Shown here one piece after another: positions 8,871 to 17,560 of a stretch of DNA of 31,826 nucleotides. The DNA lies in contig JASAOO010003246.1 in assembly GCA_030849075.1 (NCBI GenBank), positions 1 through 31,826 on the forward strand. The letters run 5' to 3'. Position 1 is the first letter of the stretch. Every line of letters starts with the position of its first letter. This stretch comes from Zelonia costaricensis (Eukaryota; Euglenozoa; Kinetoplastea; Trypanosomatida; Trypanosomatidae). Position numbers and translations under genes: made by a program. The notes under the pieces are model-generated. The model was not told the origin of the DNA. It worked only from the letters and a program-made list of their open reading frames with translations, and searched no databases.

Positions 8871-9450
8871 ATGGTGGAGGAAAGCGCGCGATGGGGTGGG
8901 TGGGAGTGACATGGCGAGGAGGATGGAGCGAGGTGGAAGGGGGAAACAGGATGATGAGAGCGGCGCACCGGAAAGCCTCCGTAGTGATGGAAACACGCAC
9001 ACGCCAAAGAGATTGGGACATGAACGTGGGCTCACACATGTGGCATCGCGCGCGCATCTTCTCCACACGTGGGTCGTCAGCGCCCCGCTCTCCGTGGACA
9101 CCTCCGTGCCGTGCGCCACAGCGCAGAGCCCCGCGGCGCGACTGGAGAGTTGAAAGGACTGAGTACTGCGCAGAAGTGGCACATAGTCGATGCGCCAGCC
9201 GCCAACAAACGCAGTCGGCAGCGACCTCCCTTCTTCGTCCCTAGTCCACACCGCTCAGATAAGTGCGTCAGCACGGTTCTTCTTGTTTCGCTCCTGTCAG
9301 TCGCGTTGCCGCCGCTCCCCTTTATCCCCCCTGCCCCCACCCGCGCCGCCGTGCGGACGAGGTACACGGGGACAACGGTGGAGCAGAGGTGCAAGACAGC
9401 CCTCCCCACGACTCACATGTCGGTCGCTTTCGGCGATGAGAGTGGCCTGC

Positions 9451-10533
9451 TCACGACTGCATGACGATGCGGTTGCACTCTCGCGTGAACTCCTGCACGG
9501 ACACTCGACCACGCAGCCGAATGAACTGCGCCAGTTGCGGGAACTGCTCCGGCGCGATGAAGACGTACTTGCCGCGGTCGTCGAAGACGCCGTGCACCAG
9601 CTCCGTCGCCGCCAGCTGCTCGATGGTGCTCACGAGTTCCTCGACAGACACCTTCAGCTCCCGCGCTGCCGTCTGCAAGACAAGCACGTGCAGGCTCTCC
9701 TCCGCGTCTCCGGGTGCGGACGCGGTGCCGCCTGGCCCACCCACGCGAGCACCACCGCTGCTGCTGCTGCCACCACCCGCCGTGTTCGCGGAGGCAGCAG
9801 CAGCAGCGACGTGCTGCGCGCGGGCCTGCACCTGCGCGGCACGATCAAGGAGGAACGCCTGCACACGCGCCTGGCGCTCACGCGCCTCATCGCCCAACTC
9901 GCCGCGCGCCTCGACGCCCATGTGACCGACCCACTTGGCGTACTCCTCGTCGTCCGCCTTCTTCTTGTCCTCGCGCAGCTGCTGCAGTGCGGCTTCCTCC
10001 GCGGCCTTGCGCTCCTCCTCCCGCACGGCGGCCGCCGCGTCGCGCGAGTCGGACGCGTCGCTGCGCTGCCGCTGCGCCCCGAGCGCGTCCTCCTGCGCCT
10101 GCCGTCGCGCCTCCTTCTCCCGCTCCTTCTGCAGCTTCTTGCGCTGCAGTCGCGTCAGCTTTACGCCGTTCTCATCGTACTCGGGAACGCCGTCGTCCGC
10201 GTCGAGGTCCGCACCGCCGGCGGCGTCGCCGTCCCCACGACGAGCTGCCCCACCAACGCCACCACCACCACCACGACCGCGGCGACGGCGCAGACCCCCC
10301 AACGCCCCGACAGGACGCCGGCCGGCGACGCCGCCACCACGCGCTCCTTCAGCATCCTCATCATCGCCGTCGACGTCGTCCTCGTCCACTCCCTCTTCGA
10401 CATCGTCGGACGCCGCTGCCGCAGCTTTCAGGACGCCGCTGTCGCTCTTGTGGCGCTGTGTCATGAAGTGCAGCAACAGCGCCCCGCCCACGAGGAGCAG
10501 CACGATGGCGAGCAGCAGCGATGCAGCGGGCAT
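9451..10533 (-). CDS. DDRGK1: DDRGK domain-containing protein 1 (UFBP1) orthologue, UFMylation cofactor
   Basis: Predicted 360-residue protein with the full architecture of DDRGK1/UFBP1. An N-terminal hydrophobic anchor spans about residues 4-23 (LLLAIVLLLVGGALLL). It is followed by an acidic and Gly/Arg-rich disordered stretch, then a charged helical segment (~130-230) rich in Lys, Glu, Arg and Ala. The C-terminal winged-helix-like domain includes the eponymous DDRGKYVFIAPEQF from residue 318 and FIRLRGRVSVQEF. In animals the protein sits on the ER membrane and, with UFL1, supports transfer of the ubiquitin-like modifier UFM1. Human DDRGK1 is slightly shorter (about 314 residues); the extra length lies in the acidic/Gly-rich linker. 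Start ATG 10533 was chosen because the frame extends upstream only to a TTG, and because it places the hydrophobic anchor at the extreme N-terminus. The next ATG in the frame falls at the end of the anchor. The family assignment is strong; the role in this organism is inferred. Confidence 0.93.
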   Translation of the reverse strand: MPAASLLLAIVLLLVGGALLLHFMTQRHKSDSGVLKAAAAASDDVEEGVDEDDVDGDDEDAEGARGGGVAGRRPVGALGGLRRRRGRGGGGGVGGAARRGDGDAAGGADLDADDGVPEYDENGVKLTRLQRKKLQKEREKEARRQAQEDALGAQRQRSDASDSRDAAAAVREEERKAAEEAALQQLREDKKKADDEEYAKWVGHMGVEARGELGDEARERQARVQAFLLDRAAQVQARAQHVAAAAASANTAGGGSSSSGGARVGGPGGTASAPGDAEESLHVLVLQTAARELKVSVEELVSTIEQLAATELVHGVFDDRGKYVFIAPEQFPQLAQFIRLRGRVSVQEFTRECNRIVMQS

Positions 10534-10670
10534 GGCTGAATGAGGAAGCACAAACACACGCACAGACAGCGTATGGACGAGCAAGCGAATAGACTCGTGG
10601 GAGGCCGCGCGTTGTGTCGCGTGGCACGCGTGTGATGCGCTAGGTCTGAAGTTCCTCTTGTTTTCCCTCT

Positions 10671-10810
10671 CTGTGTGAGTGCGTATGTGTATGTGTATGT
10701 GTGTGTGTGTATGTGTTTATGTGTGTTAATGTGTGTTTGTGTGTTTGTGTGTCGGGGTGCCACCACACGTGAGAAGAGGAGAAACCGCAAAGCGAAAAAA
10801 AGCGAAGAAA
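10671..10810 (-). promoter_or_regulatory. Candidate spliced-leader acceptor for DDRGK1 with AG-free TG/CA zone
   Basis: On the minus strand a pyrimidine tract (complement of about 10769-10810) is followed by about 95 nt of CA-type repeat without any AG. The first AG is at 10672-10671. This gives a 5' UTR of about 137 nt. The AG-free gap is visible directly, because the plus strand has no CT between about 10673 and 10770. Confidence 0.45.
10685..10752. repeat. TG-rich imperfect microsatellite
   Basis: TG units interrupted by TATG and TTTG on the plus strand, between the DDRGK1 pyrimidine tract and its candidate splice acceptor. Confidence 0.85.
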
Positions 10811-11253
10811 CAGGACAGCTAGCGCGTGAATCGAGCGGGCAGGACCCTAATGACGACGGGGCAGCGCAACTGCCACCGACACAGCCGGCGATGACGCGCG
10901 GCTATCACTTCGCGCAGCGCCACGCGGGCGACAGTCTCGCGCGCGAACGTGCCTCCCCTCGCAGGTGACGTGGCGGGGCTGGTCGTTGACAGCTGGCCCG
11001 CTTCGCTTGTGCTTGTGTGCTCTGCGTGCTTGCTGTGGGGTTGTGTTCCCTGTTTACCTCGGAATCTGTGAAGTCCCCTGCCTGCCGGCGCTCGTCAAGA
11101 GACACCGGATCGCGCAAAGGCGGAGGACAGAAAGGGGGGAGGGAGGCTCCAGAGGGGGCAGCAGAGCACTGACATGCGCGCGCCGCAAGAGGACGGCGGC
11201 ATCGTGCTTCGAGCTCCCACCAGCCCTCTCCACCCACCTCCTCCTTCTCCCTC

Positions 11254-13215
11254 TCACGTCCCACGTAAGCTCTCAGTGTAGGACACCGGATTGCGTGGGC
11301 CGTACCGCGCCGCCACGGCGCCCGGGGCCGCGGTTGGATTGTTCCGGTCGTGTGGCCGCGCAAACGTGCGACCGCGTTGCTGCGTCGTGGCCACGGCGAA
11401 AAAGGAGTCGTCGCGCAGCTTCGCCCGAACCTCGTGTGCGCGGCCATGCAGCCACAGCCCCGGTTGCACGAGCAGCGCCGCCGCGGTGTTCAACTCGGGC
11501 AGGTACGTGATGCGCGGTGACTCCACGGCGCGAAGCACGGCCGCTGCGAGCGCCGCGCTGGGCAGCACCAGCAGCGGGTTCGGGAACGTGTCGGCGAGCA
11601 GCACGTCGGTCAAGCCGCAGAAGTGATGCTGTGCGTGCACCTCGAGGTGCTCCAGCGATATGTGCGACTGCTGCGCGACGCGGGCGGCAAGGTTCAGCAG
11701 TCCGCCGTTGTGACTCGTGCCGCACAGCACCCCGCCCAGCCGGCTCTTGCGGTGAACCCACCCCGGCAACGTCGGCGCCGTCAGCATGGACGTCAGCAAG
11801 TTGCGCAGCGCGATAAACTCGTCGGCCAGAAGTGGGTTCGGACTGCTCGCGTGAAGGGCGTAGGACTCCGGCGGACGCCGCTGGATCGCGGTAATGCAGT
11901 GGCGGTGCGCGCTGGCCACGTCAACCGGCAGCGCGACCTCGGCGAGTCGCAGCGCTGGCACAACAGCGGCGGCGGCGGCAGGGTCGGTGCGGGGCGCCGC
12001 ATCACGGTGCCGCCTGTCCTCGTCAGGGCTCCTCATGGCGACCTCCTCCACCTCCGCGCACCGGTCCTGTGCGCCGAACGCGATGCGGCGCAGCTTCGCG
12101 CACTCCTCCGGGGTCGATGCGGCGGCGAGCAGGTCGGCGACGTCATCGGCGGGTGCCGTGTCGAGCCCGACCAGCCGCAACCCGCGCTGCGGGTCCTCGT
12201 GCAGCACCAGCAGCCGCTGCGGCGCAACGCACTGGCTGGCGGCGGCGTGTGCGAGGAACGCCAACACGTCCAGCTGCGAGCGGGGGTCTGTCGCACCAGG
12301 CTGCGCGGCTGCTGCCGATGCGACCGCCTCACCGCCGCCGCACGAAGAGGAAGAAGAAGGTGACGACGGCGCGGGACCGCGGAGCAGCGCCTTGAGCGTG
12401 TTCCCGCTGCTGCCCGCCAGCGCGGGGTCACGAAGGTGTCCGACCGAGGCGTCGACGGGTGCCCGCTCACTCTCCCCGGCGCGACCGCGTGTGGGAGCGG
12501 CAGCACCGGTGGCGGTGGTGTGGCGCCGCTCCAGCGGGCCCACCACCGCAGGCGGCCAGCCCACGTTGAAGTCGCGGCCCAACACGCGCACGTCCATCTT
12601 CAGCTCCTTTGTCAGCGTCGCCGCGAGCTGCGGGGCGTTGCGGGCGAGACACAGCGGCCAGGAAAGAACAGCGACGCGTTCGCTCAGCCCTTCGTACGTG
12701 TTGCGGCGCAACACGCCGTGCAGGACGCGCATTTTGTTGGTGATGTCCACCACCGTGCGCTCGCTCAAAACAAACGCAGACGACGAGGAGGACAGCGGGG
12801 CGCCGTGCGAGTCGGTCGGCAGCGCGTCGAGGTGCAGGGGGAGCTGTGTCTGGTACATGAGCTTCTGAATTGCGCCTGCGCTGGCATCGACGCGGCCGAC
12901 GCAGAGGGATGCAGCCCCGCCTGTGCCGATGTCGATGGCGGCGCGAACCGGAAACAGCTTCACATGCTGGCTCTGGAAGATGCCCGTGTGCGTGGCGCGC
13001 ACCTCGGTCGCACTATTCGAGGACGTCGCATTAGGCAGGTCGCTTCGCCGCCGGTGCGAGCGCCGCTGCTTTCGCAAAGAGGAGACGCTGCGACTGCTAC
13101 GGCTGCTGCTGCTGCTGCTTGGCGCACTCGAGCTGCAGAAGGCCCGTGGACACCGCAGTGCGAGTGCAGCGTTGCGCACACACGCACACCGGCGCGCGAC
13201 GGCGGCGTGCCGCAT
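11254..13215 (-). CDS. Divergent Ppx/GppA-like (ASKHA-fold) protein, probably mitochondrial
   Basis: Predicted 653-residue protein. The N-terminus MRHAAVARRCACVRNAALAL is Arg/Ala-rich without acidic residues and is followed by a Ser-rich tract, consistent with a mitochondrial presequence. AAIDIGTGGAASL (~92-104) resembles the first phosphate-binding motif of Ppx/GppA phosphatases. LARNAPQLAATLTKELKMDV and GRDFN (~187-217) correspond to the family segment that normally ends in an acidic EEA motif. GGVLCGTSHNGG (~493-504) and the helices after it resemble the conserved middle of Ppx proteins. I cannot find the second glycine-rich motif (usually GGGS), and the EEA glutamates are not obvious. The protein may be a pseudoenzyme or act on another substrate. 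Long disordered inserts occur at about 230-300. ATG 13215 is the first in-frame ATG; the frame continues to a GTG, but the splice acceptor at 13275 lies inside that extension. Confidence 0.85.
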   Translation of the reverse strand: MRHAAVARRCACVRNAALALRCPRAFCSSSAPSSSSSSRSSRSVSSLRKQRRSHRRRSDLPNATSSNSATEVRATHTGIFQSQHVKLFPVRAAIDIGTGGAASLCVGRVDASAGAIQKLMYQTQLPLHLDALPTDSHGAPLSSSSSAFVLSERTVVDITNKMRVLHGVLRRNTYEGLSERVAVLSWPLCLARNAPQLAATLTKELKMDVRVLGRDFNVGWPPAVVGPLERRHTTATGAAAPTRGRAGESERAPVDASVGHLRDPALAGSSGNTLKALLRGPAPSSPSSSSSCGGGEAVASAAAAQPGATDPRSQLDVLAFLAHAAASQCVAPQRLLVLHEDPQRGLRLVGLDTAPADDVADLLAAASTPEECAKLRRIAFGAQDRCAEVEEVAMRSPDEDRRHRDAAPRTDPAAAAAVVPALRLAEVALPVDVASAHRHCITAIQRRPPESYALHASSPNPLLADEFIALRNLLTSMLTAPTLPGWVHRKSRLGGVLCGTSHNGGLLNLAARVAQQSHISLEHLEVHAQHHFCGLTDVLLADTFPNPLLVLPSAALAAAVLRAVESPRITYLPELNTAAALLVQPGLWLHGRAHEVRAKLRDDSFFAVATTQQRGRTFARPHDRNNPTAAPGAVAARYGPRNPVSYTESLRGT

Positions 13216-13274
13216 GCGTGTCGAGTACGAGTGCGTGTTGTTTGCGTGTTTCTGTGTGTATTGGTGCAACACCA

Positions 13275-13360
13275 CTGGACAGGAGATGAGTGTGGAAAGA
13301 TGCCGGCGAGTTGACGGGGCCACGTGTGAGAGAGAGAGCGAGGATGGGAAGCGGGATGGG
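13275..13360 (-). promoter_or_regulatory. Candidate spliced-leader acceptor for the Ppx/GppA-like gene
   Basis: The minus strand has a CT-rich tract (complement of about 13329-13360, with a TC repeat). It is followed by about 50 nt without AG and then the first AG at 13276-13275. The leader would be 59 nt. This fixes ATG 13215 as the first available start. Confidence 0.5.
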
Positions 13361-13870
13361 CGGAGGGCAATCGAGGATCGCGTGCGCTGCGACTGCCGCT
13401 CTGCGGCTGCGGCTGCGCGGACGCCTTTACCGTCGTGCCCCACCACGCACGCGTTCTCCCAGTCACAAGGGAGGGAGAGTGACAGAGTGAGGGCTGGCGG
13501 GAGTCAAGCCTGTGTGGCGATGCGCACCGTCGACTTCGCTTTGGGCACCGCCCTTGATGTCCACCAGTCACCTCACCTCGTTCACTCACGCCTTGAACAC
13601 CTTCGTGTGACGCCGTTCCCTTTTCCGTTTCGACTTCGTGTCGTGAATGGGATGCCATCCACACAGCGTGAATGCAGATCGTGACGCAACACGTCAGCGA
13701 TGCCGGTGTACCGCTGCGGTGTCGTCTCCCCACGTACACGTAGACAGACACGCACATCGACCTGGTCACGTAGTGGGGGAGGGGAGGGGGGGGGACAGAG
13801 TAGCTCACAAAGCACTCCATGCGAACGGGCATTCGGTGCGACGGAACACATGCGCGGACACACACACAAA

Positions 13871-13896
13871 CACACACACACACACACACACACACA
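13871..13896. repeat. CA dinucleotide microsatellite
   Basis: About 13 CA units, preceded by shorter CA runs from 13858. It lies in the 3' flank of the CFAP58-like gene. Confidence 0.9.
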
Positions 13897-14152
13897 TTCG
13901 TAAAGAAAGCAGAAGCACACGCAACACCGCAAACGACCGTGGGACGTAAGCTTGAGAGGTTTGAACAGAAAGAAAAAGAAGGAAGGAAGGGGGGGGGAAC
14001 TTGCGGTGGTTCCTCGTGGACATCCTGTACATCATCATCGACACTCAACACCCACACCTGCATCCAAACACATGCACAAATACAAACACACGAACATCAG
14101 CTGTGCAGGGCCAGGACAGAGGAGGCGATCGGCACCCACCCGGCGTCCCTGC

Positions 14153-17100
14153 CTACCGCGTTAGCGAGAAGCCACCGCCGACGAACTGGCGCTGGTGCGG
14201 CGGCTTCTGCAGCGGGAAGTTGGGCTGCGGCGGACCCGCTGTGAGGGTGTCGAGCATCGACTCCGTCTGCTGATTCGCGCGGCGGCGCCCGCTGCGCTGC
14301 GAGAGCGACGCCAACGCCGACGCGTTGCCCGTGCTGCGTGTGGTGTTCGGCGCACCGGACGCCAACCCGGCCGCGCCACCGCTGCCGGTGCCGTTACTGC
14401 CTATCAGGGAATACCCACCCGCACGCAGGGCAGGCGGCTGCGACGTGGCACGCGGAACAGCCGACGCGTCAGCAGCAGCAGCAGCAGCGGCTGACTCATC
14501 CCCTCGCTGCCCCAGCCGCGCGGAGGCGGAGGAGGTGGACGGCATCGTGGCGGCCGCGGCGTCGGTGGCACTCGTCGCCGAGGCGAGACCACCTGCGCGA
14601 CGTGAGCCCCGCGTGTTCGATGCGGCCCCGCTGCGGCCCGCGATGGCAGGGCCCCACGCGCGCGCGACGAGCTTCTCCTCCTGCTGCAAGGCCAGATTCT
14701 TGCGCTTCTCCTGGTGGAAGCGCTGCTGGGCATCGAGTAGCTCCTCCTGCAGCTGGGCCACGTTCGACTCCAGCGCCTCGGCCTCCTCCTCGGCCTCTGC
14801 GAGCGACGTCGTCATGCCGACCAGCTGCGCCTTGCGCTGGTCCATGTTCTCCGCACACAGGGCGAGCTCCTCCGCCGCCTCCGGCCCGGGCAGCCGCGCG
14901 AGCTGCTGGCGCAGCTGTTGGTAGGCACGCTCCTCCTGCTCGACGAGGTCGGTCTTCTGCTGCAGCTCGTCGCGTTTGCGTTGCACCTTCACCTGCAGCA
15001 GCTGCACCTTCGCCAGCGCGTCCAGCACCTCGGGGGCGTTGCCTTCCATGCTGCGCCAGCAGTGCACATTGTGCTTCGTGCCCAGCTCATCGGCCAGGGC
15101 CCGCACCCGGGCCCGCGACTGGGCGAGCTGCTTCTCCTGCTGCAGCTCTTTGTTGTGCAGCCGGTCGAGGTAGCGCAGCCGAACGAGGGCGAGGCGGCAG
15201 CGCAGGCGCTGCTCCGTGAGGGCGTCGCGCGTGGCGAGCAGCTGCTGCATGGCGCGGTCGTACTTCGTGGCCCCTGACACACGCGCCGCGTCCATCAGGC
15301 GGATTTTCTCTCGCACGAGCTCGAGCTCCTCGGAGCGGAGCAGCAGCTGCGCGGCGATGGCGTTGCGCTCGTGCGTCATGACGGTGAGACGCGCCCCCTG
15401 CTGCTGGGACTCCTGATCGCACTGGGCGATCACCTGGCGCAGCTGCAGCGCCTCCGTGCGCAGCGCGTCCACGCGGCTCTCTGCGTGTTGGCGGTCCTCG
15501 CGCAGGAAGCGAAGGCGCTGCTCCGTGTTCGCGACATCCTTCGTGAGCTGCCGCGTGAGCCCGTGCAGCTGGCACAGCTCCGCCTCCTGCTGGATCAGCT
15601 CCGTCTTGACTCCCTCGAGCTCCTCGTGCTTGCTCGAGTGGCGGCCACGCAGCTGCTGCAGCTCCGCCTCCGTCTCCCGCAGCGCCTTCTCAGTCTTGGT
15701 GCGGTCCGCCGTGACGGTGTTGAGCAGTTCCTGCTGCGCCTTGAGCTTCTTTTGGTGCAGCGCGATGTCTTCCTCCACGGCCTTCGCCTCGCTGCGACGC
15801 GCGCGGATCGCGTCGAGGGTGCGGTGGTAGGCGAGTAGCGCCTGCTGCGCCTCGCGGGTGTACTTCTCGTGGTTCTGCTCTGCGTAGTAGATTGCCTTGC
15901 GCATCTGCTCGTTCTCCGAGCGCAGCACCTCGAGCCGCTGGTCGAGCCGCCGGCTCTTGCCCACCTCCATCACCCGCTGCCCCTCCACCTGCGCCCGCAC
16001 CGTGGCCTTGACGGTGATGGCGTGCACGGTGCTCGTCTTGCGCTGCATCGCCTTGGCCACGGCCTCTTCCAGCACAGCGCGCTCCTTCTCCTCCACCGCC
16101 AGCCGTGTCAGCGCCGACTCCACCGCCTCAGCGCGCACCTGCACCGCGGCGGCCGCGGCGGTGCGCTTCTCCACCAGCGCCGACAGCTCGGCCTGCTGGG
16201 CACGCGCCGATTTCTCCAGGCCGCGCAGCCTCTTCTCCGCCTTCTTGAGCTCCTCCTCCTTCTCGCGCAGCACGGCTTGGCGCTGGGGGAGGTCGTGGGT
16301 CAGCAGCATGTTCTCGCGCTCCGCCGCGGCCAGGCGCGCGGCCTCGGCGGAGAAGCGCTCCTGCCGCTCCTGTAGCTGCCGCGCGATGGTCTGTATCTCC
16401 TGCGCAATGACCTCCGCCTCCTTCGCCGCCCGCTTCTCCTCCCGCGTCGCCCGCTCCACCTCCAGCCCGCGGTCATCGAGCTGGCGCACGCAGAGCTCGG
16501 TGGAGTCGCGGTACTGCCGCACGCTCGCCTCCTTCGCCGCGCGCTCTCGCTGCTCCGCCTCGAGGCTGGTGAGCAGCTGCTGGTACGACGCGCGCTGCGC
16601 CTCGAGCTCGCGCTGCGCCGCCTCATGCGCCTGCTCGGCTGCGGCGAGCTGCGCACACGCCTGGCGGTGCTCCGCCTCGACGCGGTTCACCGAGGCATGC
16701 AACAGCACCGCCTCCTCCTCGCGGTCCTTCTTCACGGTCAGCAGGTCGCGCAGGTACGCCTCCTGCCCCATCGACAGCCCCGCTGTCTTCTCCACCATCG
16801 AGTCGAGCTCCGTGACCTGCTGCCGCAGCAGGTGCACGAGCTCGCGACTGCGCTGCTCCTGCTCGTGCGCGGCATCGGCCTTGGCCCACGCGGCCTCAAT
16901 CTCGGCCCGCAGCGAGCTGATCGCCTCCTCGTCCTCCTGCGACAGCTGCATCGCGGTAGTGATCTGCTGTTGATGCGTGTCCAGCTCGTCGCGCAGCTCC
17001 CGCGCCTGCCGAAGGAGCCGCTGCTCCCCGTCGTGACTGCTCAGCAGGAGGCGGTGCAGCTTCTCGTACTCGTTGCGGAAGGGCTCCAGTTGTGGCTCGG

Positions 17101-17344
17101 CGGAGAGGGCCCGCAACACCTCAACGTAGCGCTGCTCGATCGCCTCGAGGGCGACCGCGGATATGCTGCCCTGCGCGGCGCCGGCCTGCGGGGTTGTCGT
17201 TGCCGTGCTGCCGCCCCCGCCCCCGCCCCCGCCGCCGCTCACCGACGACGCGGCGCCGCCGGCGTGGGAGGAGGGCGACATGGGGCTGACCGCAGCGGCA
17301 TCCGACTTGGGCGTGGCCACCGGTGCTGCACCGTCGCCGTGCAT
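14153..17344 (-). CDS. CFAP58: CFAP58/CCDC147-like coiled-coil flagellar protein
   Basis: Predicted 1063-residue protein, almost continuously coiled coil from about residue 60 to 890, with long runs of Glu, Gln, Leu, Arg and Ala in heptad-like spacing. The N-terminus is low complexity with a nine-Gly run. Two C-terminal motifs point to CFAP58 (CCDC147): HCWRSMEGNAPEVLD near residue 755 (family form HRWRKLEGSDP) and LARLPGPEAAEELAL near 814-828 (family form LARQPGPEVAEQL), with the expected spacing. CFAP58 proteins are axoneme-associated and needed for flagellum structure and motility in animals; a flagellar role here follows from family. The low-complexity tail (~890-1063, Ala/Ser/Gly-rich) is longer than I recall for animal homologues. 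ATG 17344 was chosen because the frame further upstream translates a TG/CA repeat (His-Thr run), although an in-frame ATG exists at 17578. Confidence 0.88.
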   Translation of the reverse strand: MHGDGAAPVATPKSDAAAVSPMSPSSHAGGAASSVSGGGGGGGGGSTATTTPQAGAAQGSISAVALEAIEQRYVEVLRALSAEPQLEPFRNEYEKLHRLLLSSHDGEQRLLRQARELRDELDTHQQQITTAMQLSQEDEEAISSLRAEIEAAWAKADAAHEQEQRSRELVHLLRQQVTELDSMVEKTAGLSMGQEAYLRDLLTVKKDREEEAVLLHASVNRVEAEHRQACAQLAAAEQAHEAAQRELEAQRASYQQLLTSLEAEQRERAAKEASVRQYRDSTELCVRQLDDRGLEVERATREEKRAAKEAEVIAQEIQTIARQLQERQERFSAEAARLAAAERENMLLTHDLPQRQAVLREKEEELKKAEKRLRGLEKSARAQQAELSALVEKRTAAAAAVQVRAEAVESALTRLAVEEKERAVLEEAVAKAMQRKTSTVHAITVKATVRAQVEGQRVMEVGKSRRLDQRLEVLRSENEQMRKAIYYAEQNHEKYTREAQQALLAYHRTLDAIRARRSEAKAVEEDIALHQKKLKAQQELLNTVTADRTKTEKALRETEAELQQLRGRHSSKHEELEGVKTELIQQEAELCQLHGLTRQLTKDVANTEQRLRFLREDRQHAESRVDALRTEALQLRQVIAQCDQESQQQGARLTVMTHERNAIAAQLLLRSEELELVREKIRLMDAARVSGATKYDRAMQQLLATRDALTEQRLRCRLALVRLRYLDRLHNKELQQEKQLAQSRARVRALADELGTKHNVHCWRSMEGNAPEVLDALAKVQLLQVKVQRKRDELQQKTDLVEQEERAYQQLRQQLARLPGPEAAEELALCAENMDQRKAQLVGMTTSLAEAEEEAEALESNVAQLQEELLDAQQRFHQEKRKNLALQQEEKLVARAWGPAIAGRSGAASNTRGSRRAGGLASATSATDAAAATMPSTSSASARLGQRGDESAAAAAAADASAVPRATSQPPALRAGGYSLIGSNGTGSGGAAGLASGAPNTTRSTGNASALASLSQRSGRRRANQQTESMLDTLTAGPPQPNFPLQKPPHQRQFVGGGFSLTR

Positions 17345-17380
17345 CGTGCTGATGAGAGCACCCTCTTGTGTGTAGTATTC

Positions 17381-17405
17381 TGTGTGTGTGTGTGTGTGTG
17401 TGTGT
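17381..17405. repeat. TG dinucleotide microsatellite in the CFAP58-like leader
   Basis: About 12 TG units, starting some 35 nt upstream of the chosen start codon. If spliced at the distal acceptor, the mRNA leader would contain this repeat. Confidence 0.9.
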
Positions 17406-17499
17406 CCTCTGGTGACACAAGCCCGGCCCCCCTTCCTGTGGGCTTGTGACGAAAGAGACTGGGTGGGGGTGAGTGGTGGTAGGGCAGGCACGTATCCAC

Positions 17500-17560
17500 G
17501 GCACTGCGGGAAATGGAGGAGAGGCAAGGAGGGGGAGAGAAGCAGTGGAAGGGACCACAT
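17500..17560 (-). promoter_or_regulatory. Candidate spliced-leader acceptor region for the CFAP58-like gene
   Basis: The minus strand has a C/T-rich tract (complement of about 17514-17556), followed by a first AG near 17505. This gives a leader of about 160 nt. An AG directly after the TG/CA repeat, near 17380, is an alternative that would give a leader of about 35 nt. Confidence 0.35.

Larger units (their letters stand above)
6843..9450 (-). other. Intergenic spacer between the kinase and DDRGK1 genes
   Basis: This 2.6 kb holds the kinase 5' UTR on the left and the DDRGK1 3' UTR on the right. I see no supported gene. It contains CA/TG repeats and plus-strand G runs (annotated separately). 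Two blocks lose the purine bias: about 8281-8400, and about 8940-9450, which has mixed, higher-complexity sequence. The second block could be a conserved 3' UTR element or a decayed retroposon of the SIDER type. I cannot confirm either without alignment. The longest minus-strand frame here (8433-9251) starts at a non-ATG codon and runs through His-Thr repeats, so I do not call it a gene. Confidence 0.65.
10534..11253 (-). other. Intergenic spacer between the DDRGK1 and Ppx/GppA-like genes
   Basis: About 720 nt with the DDRGK1 leader and splice signals on the left and the 3' flank of the Ppx/GppA-like gene on the right. The part from about 10860 to 11100 is mixed sequence without strong repeats. 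I see no gene in it. A C/T-rich plus-strand stretch at about 11209-11255 abuts the stop codon of the upstream gene. Confidence 0.65.
13216..14152 (-). other. Intergenic spacer between the Ppx/GppA-like and CFAP58-like genes
   Basis: About 940 nt. The left part is the leader and splice signals of the Ppx/GppA-like gene. The block at 13500-13760 is mixed-composition sequence of unknown role. From 13776 to 14000 the plus strand has a G run, a long CA repeat and GA-rich sequence. No supported gene. Confidence 0.65.

Noticed and set aside
8433..9251. 272-codon minus-strand frame between the kinase and DDRGK1 genes
   Set aside because: It begins at a non-ATG codon, passes through His-Thr repeats made by a CA/TG microsatellite, and shows no domain-like sequence in its first 120 residues.
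9190..10539. 449-codon plus-strand frame covering the DDRGK1 gene
   Set aside because: The opposite strand encodes a clear DDRGK1, so this is its antisense shadow.
13216..13446. N-terminal extension of the Ppx/GppA-like protein to position 13446
   Set aside because: The extension starts at GTG, contains no ATG before 13215, and is interrupted by the likely splice acceptor at 13275.
15897..16973. 358-codon plus-strand frame inside the CFAP58-like gene
   Set aside because: A Ser/Cys/Arg-rich frame is the expected complement of a Gln/Glu/Ala-rich coiled coil.
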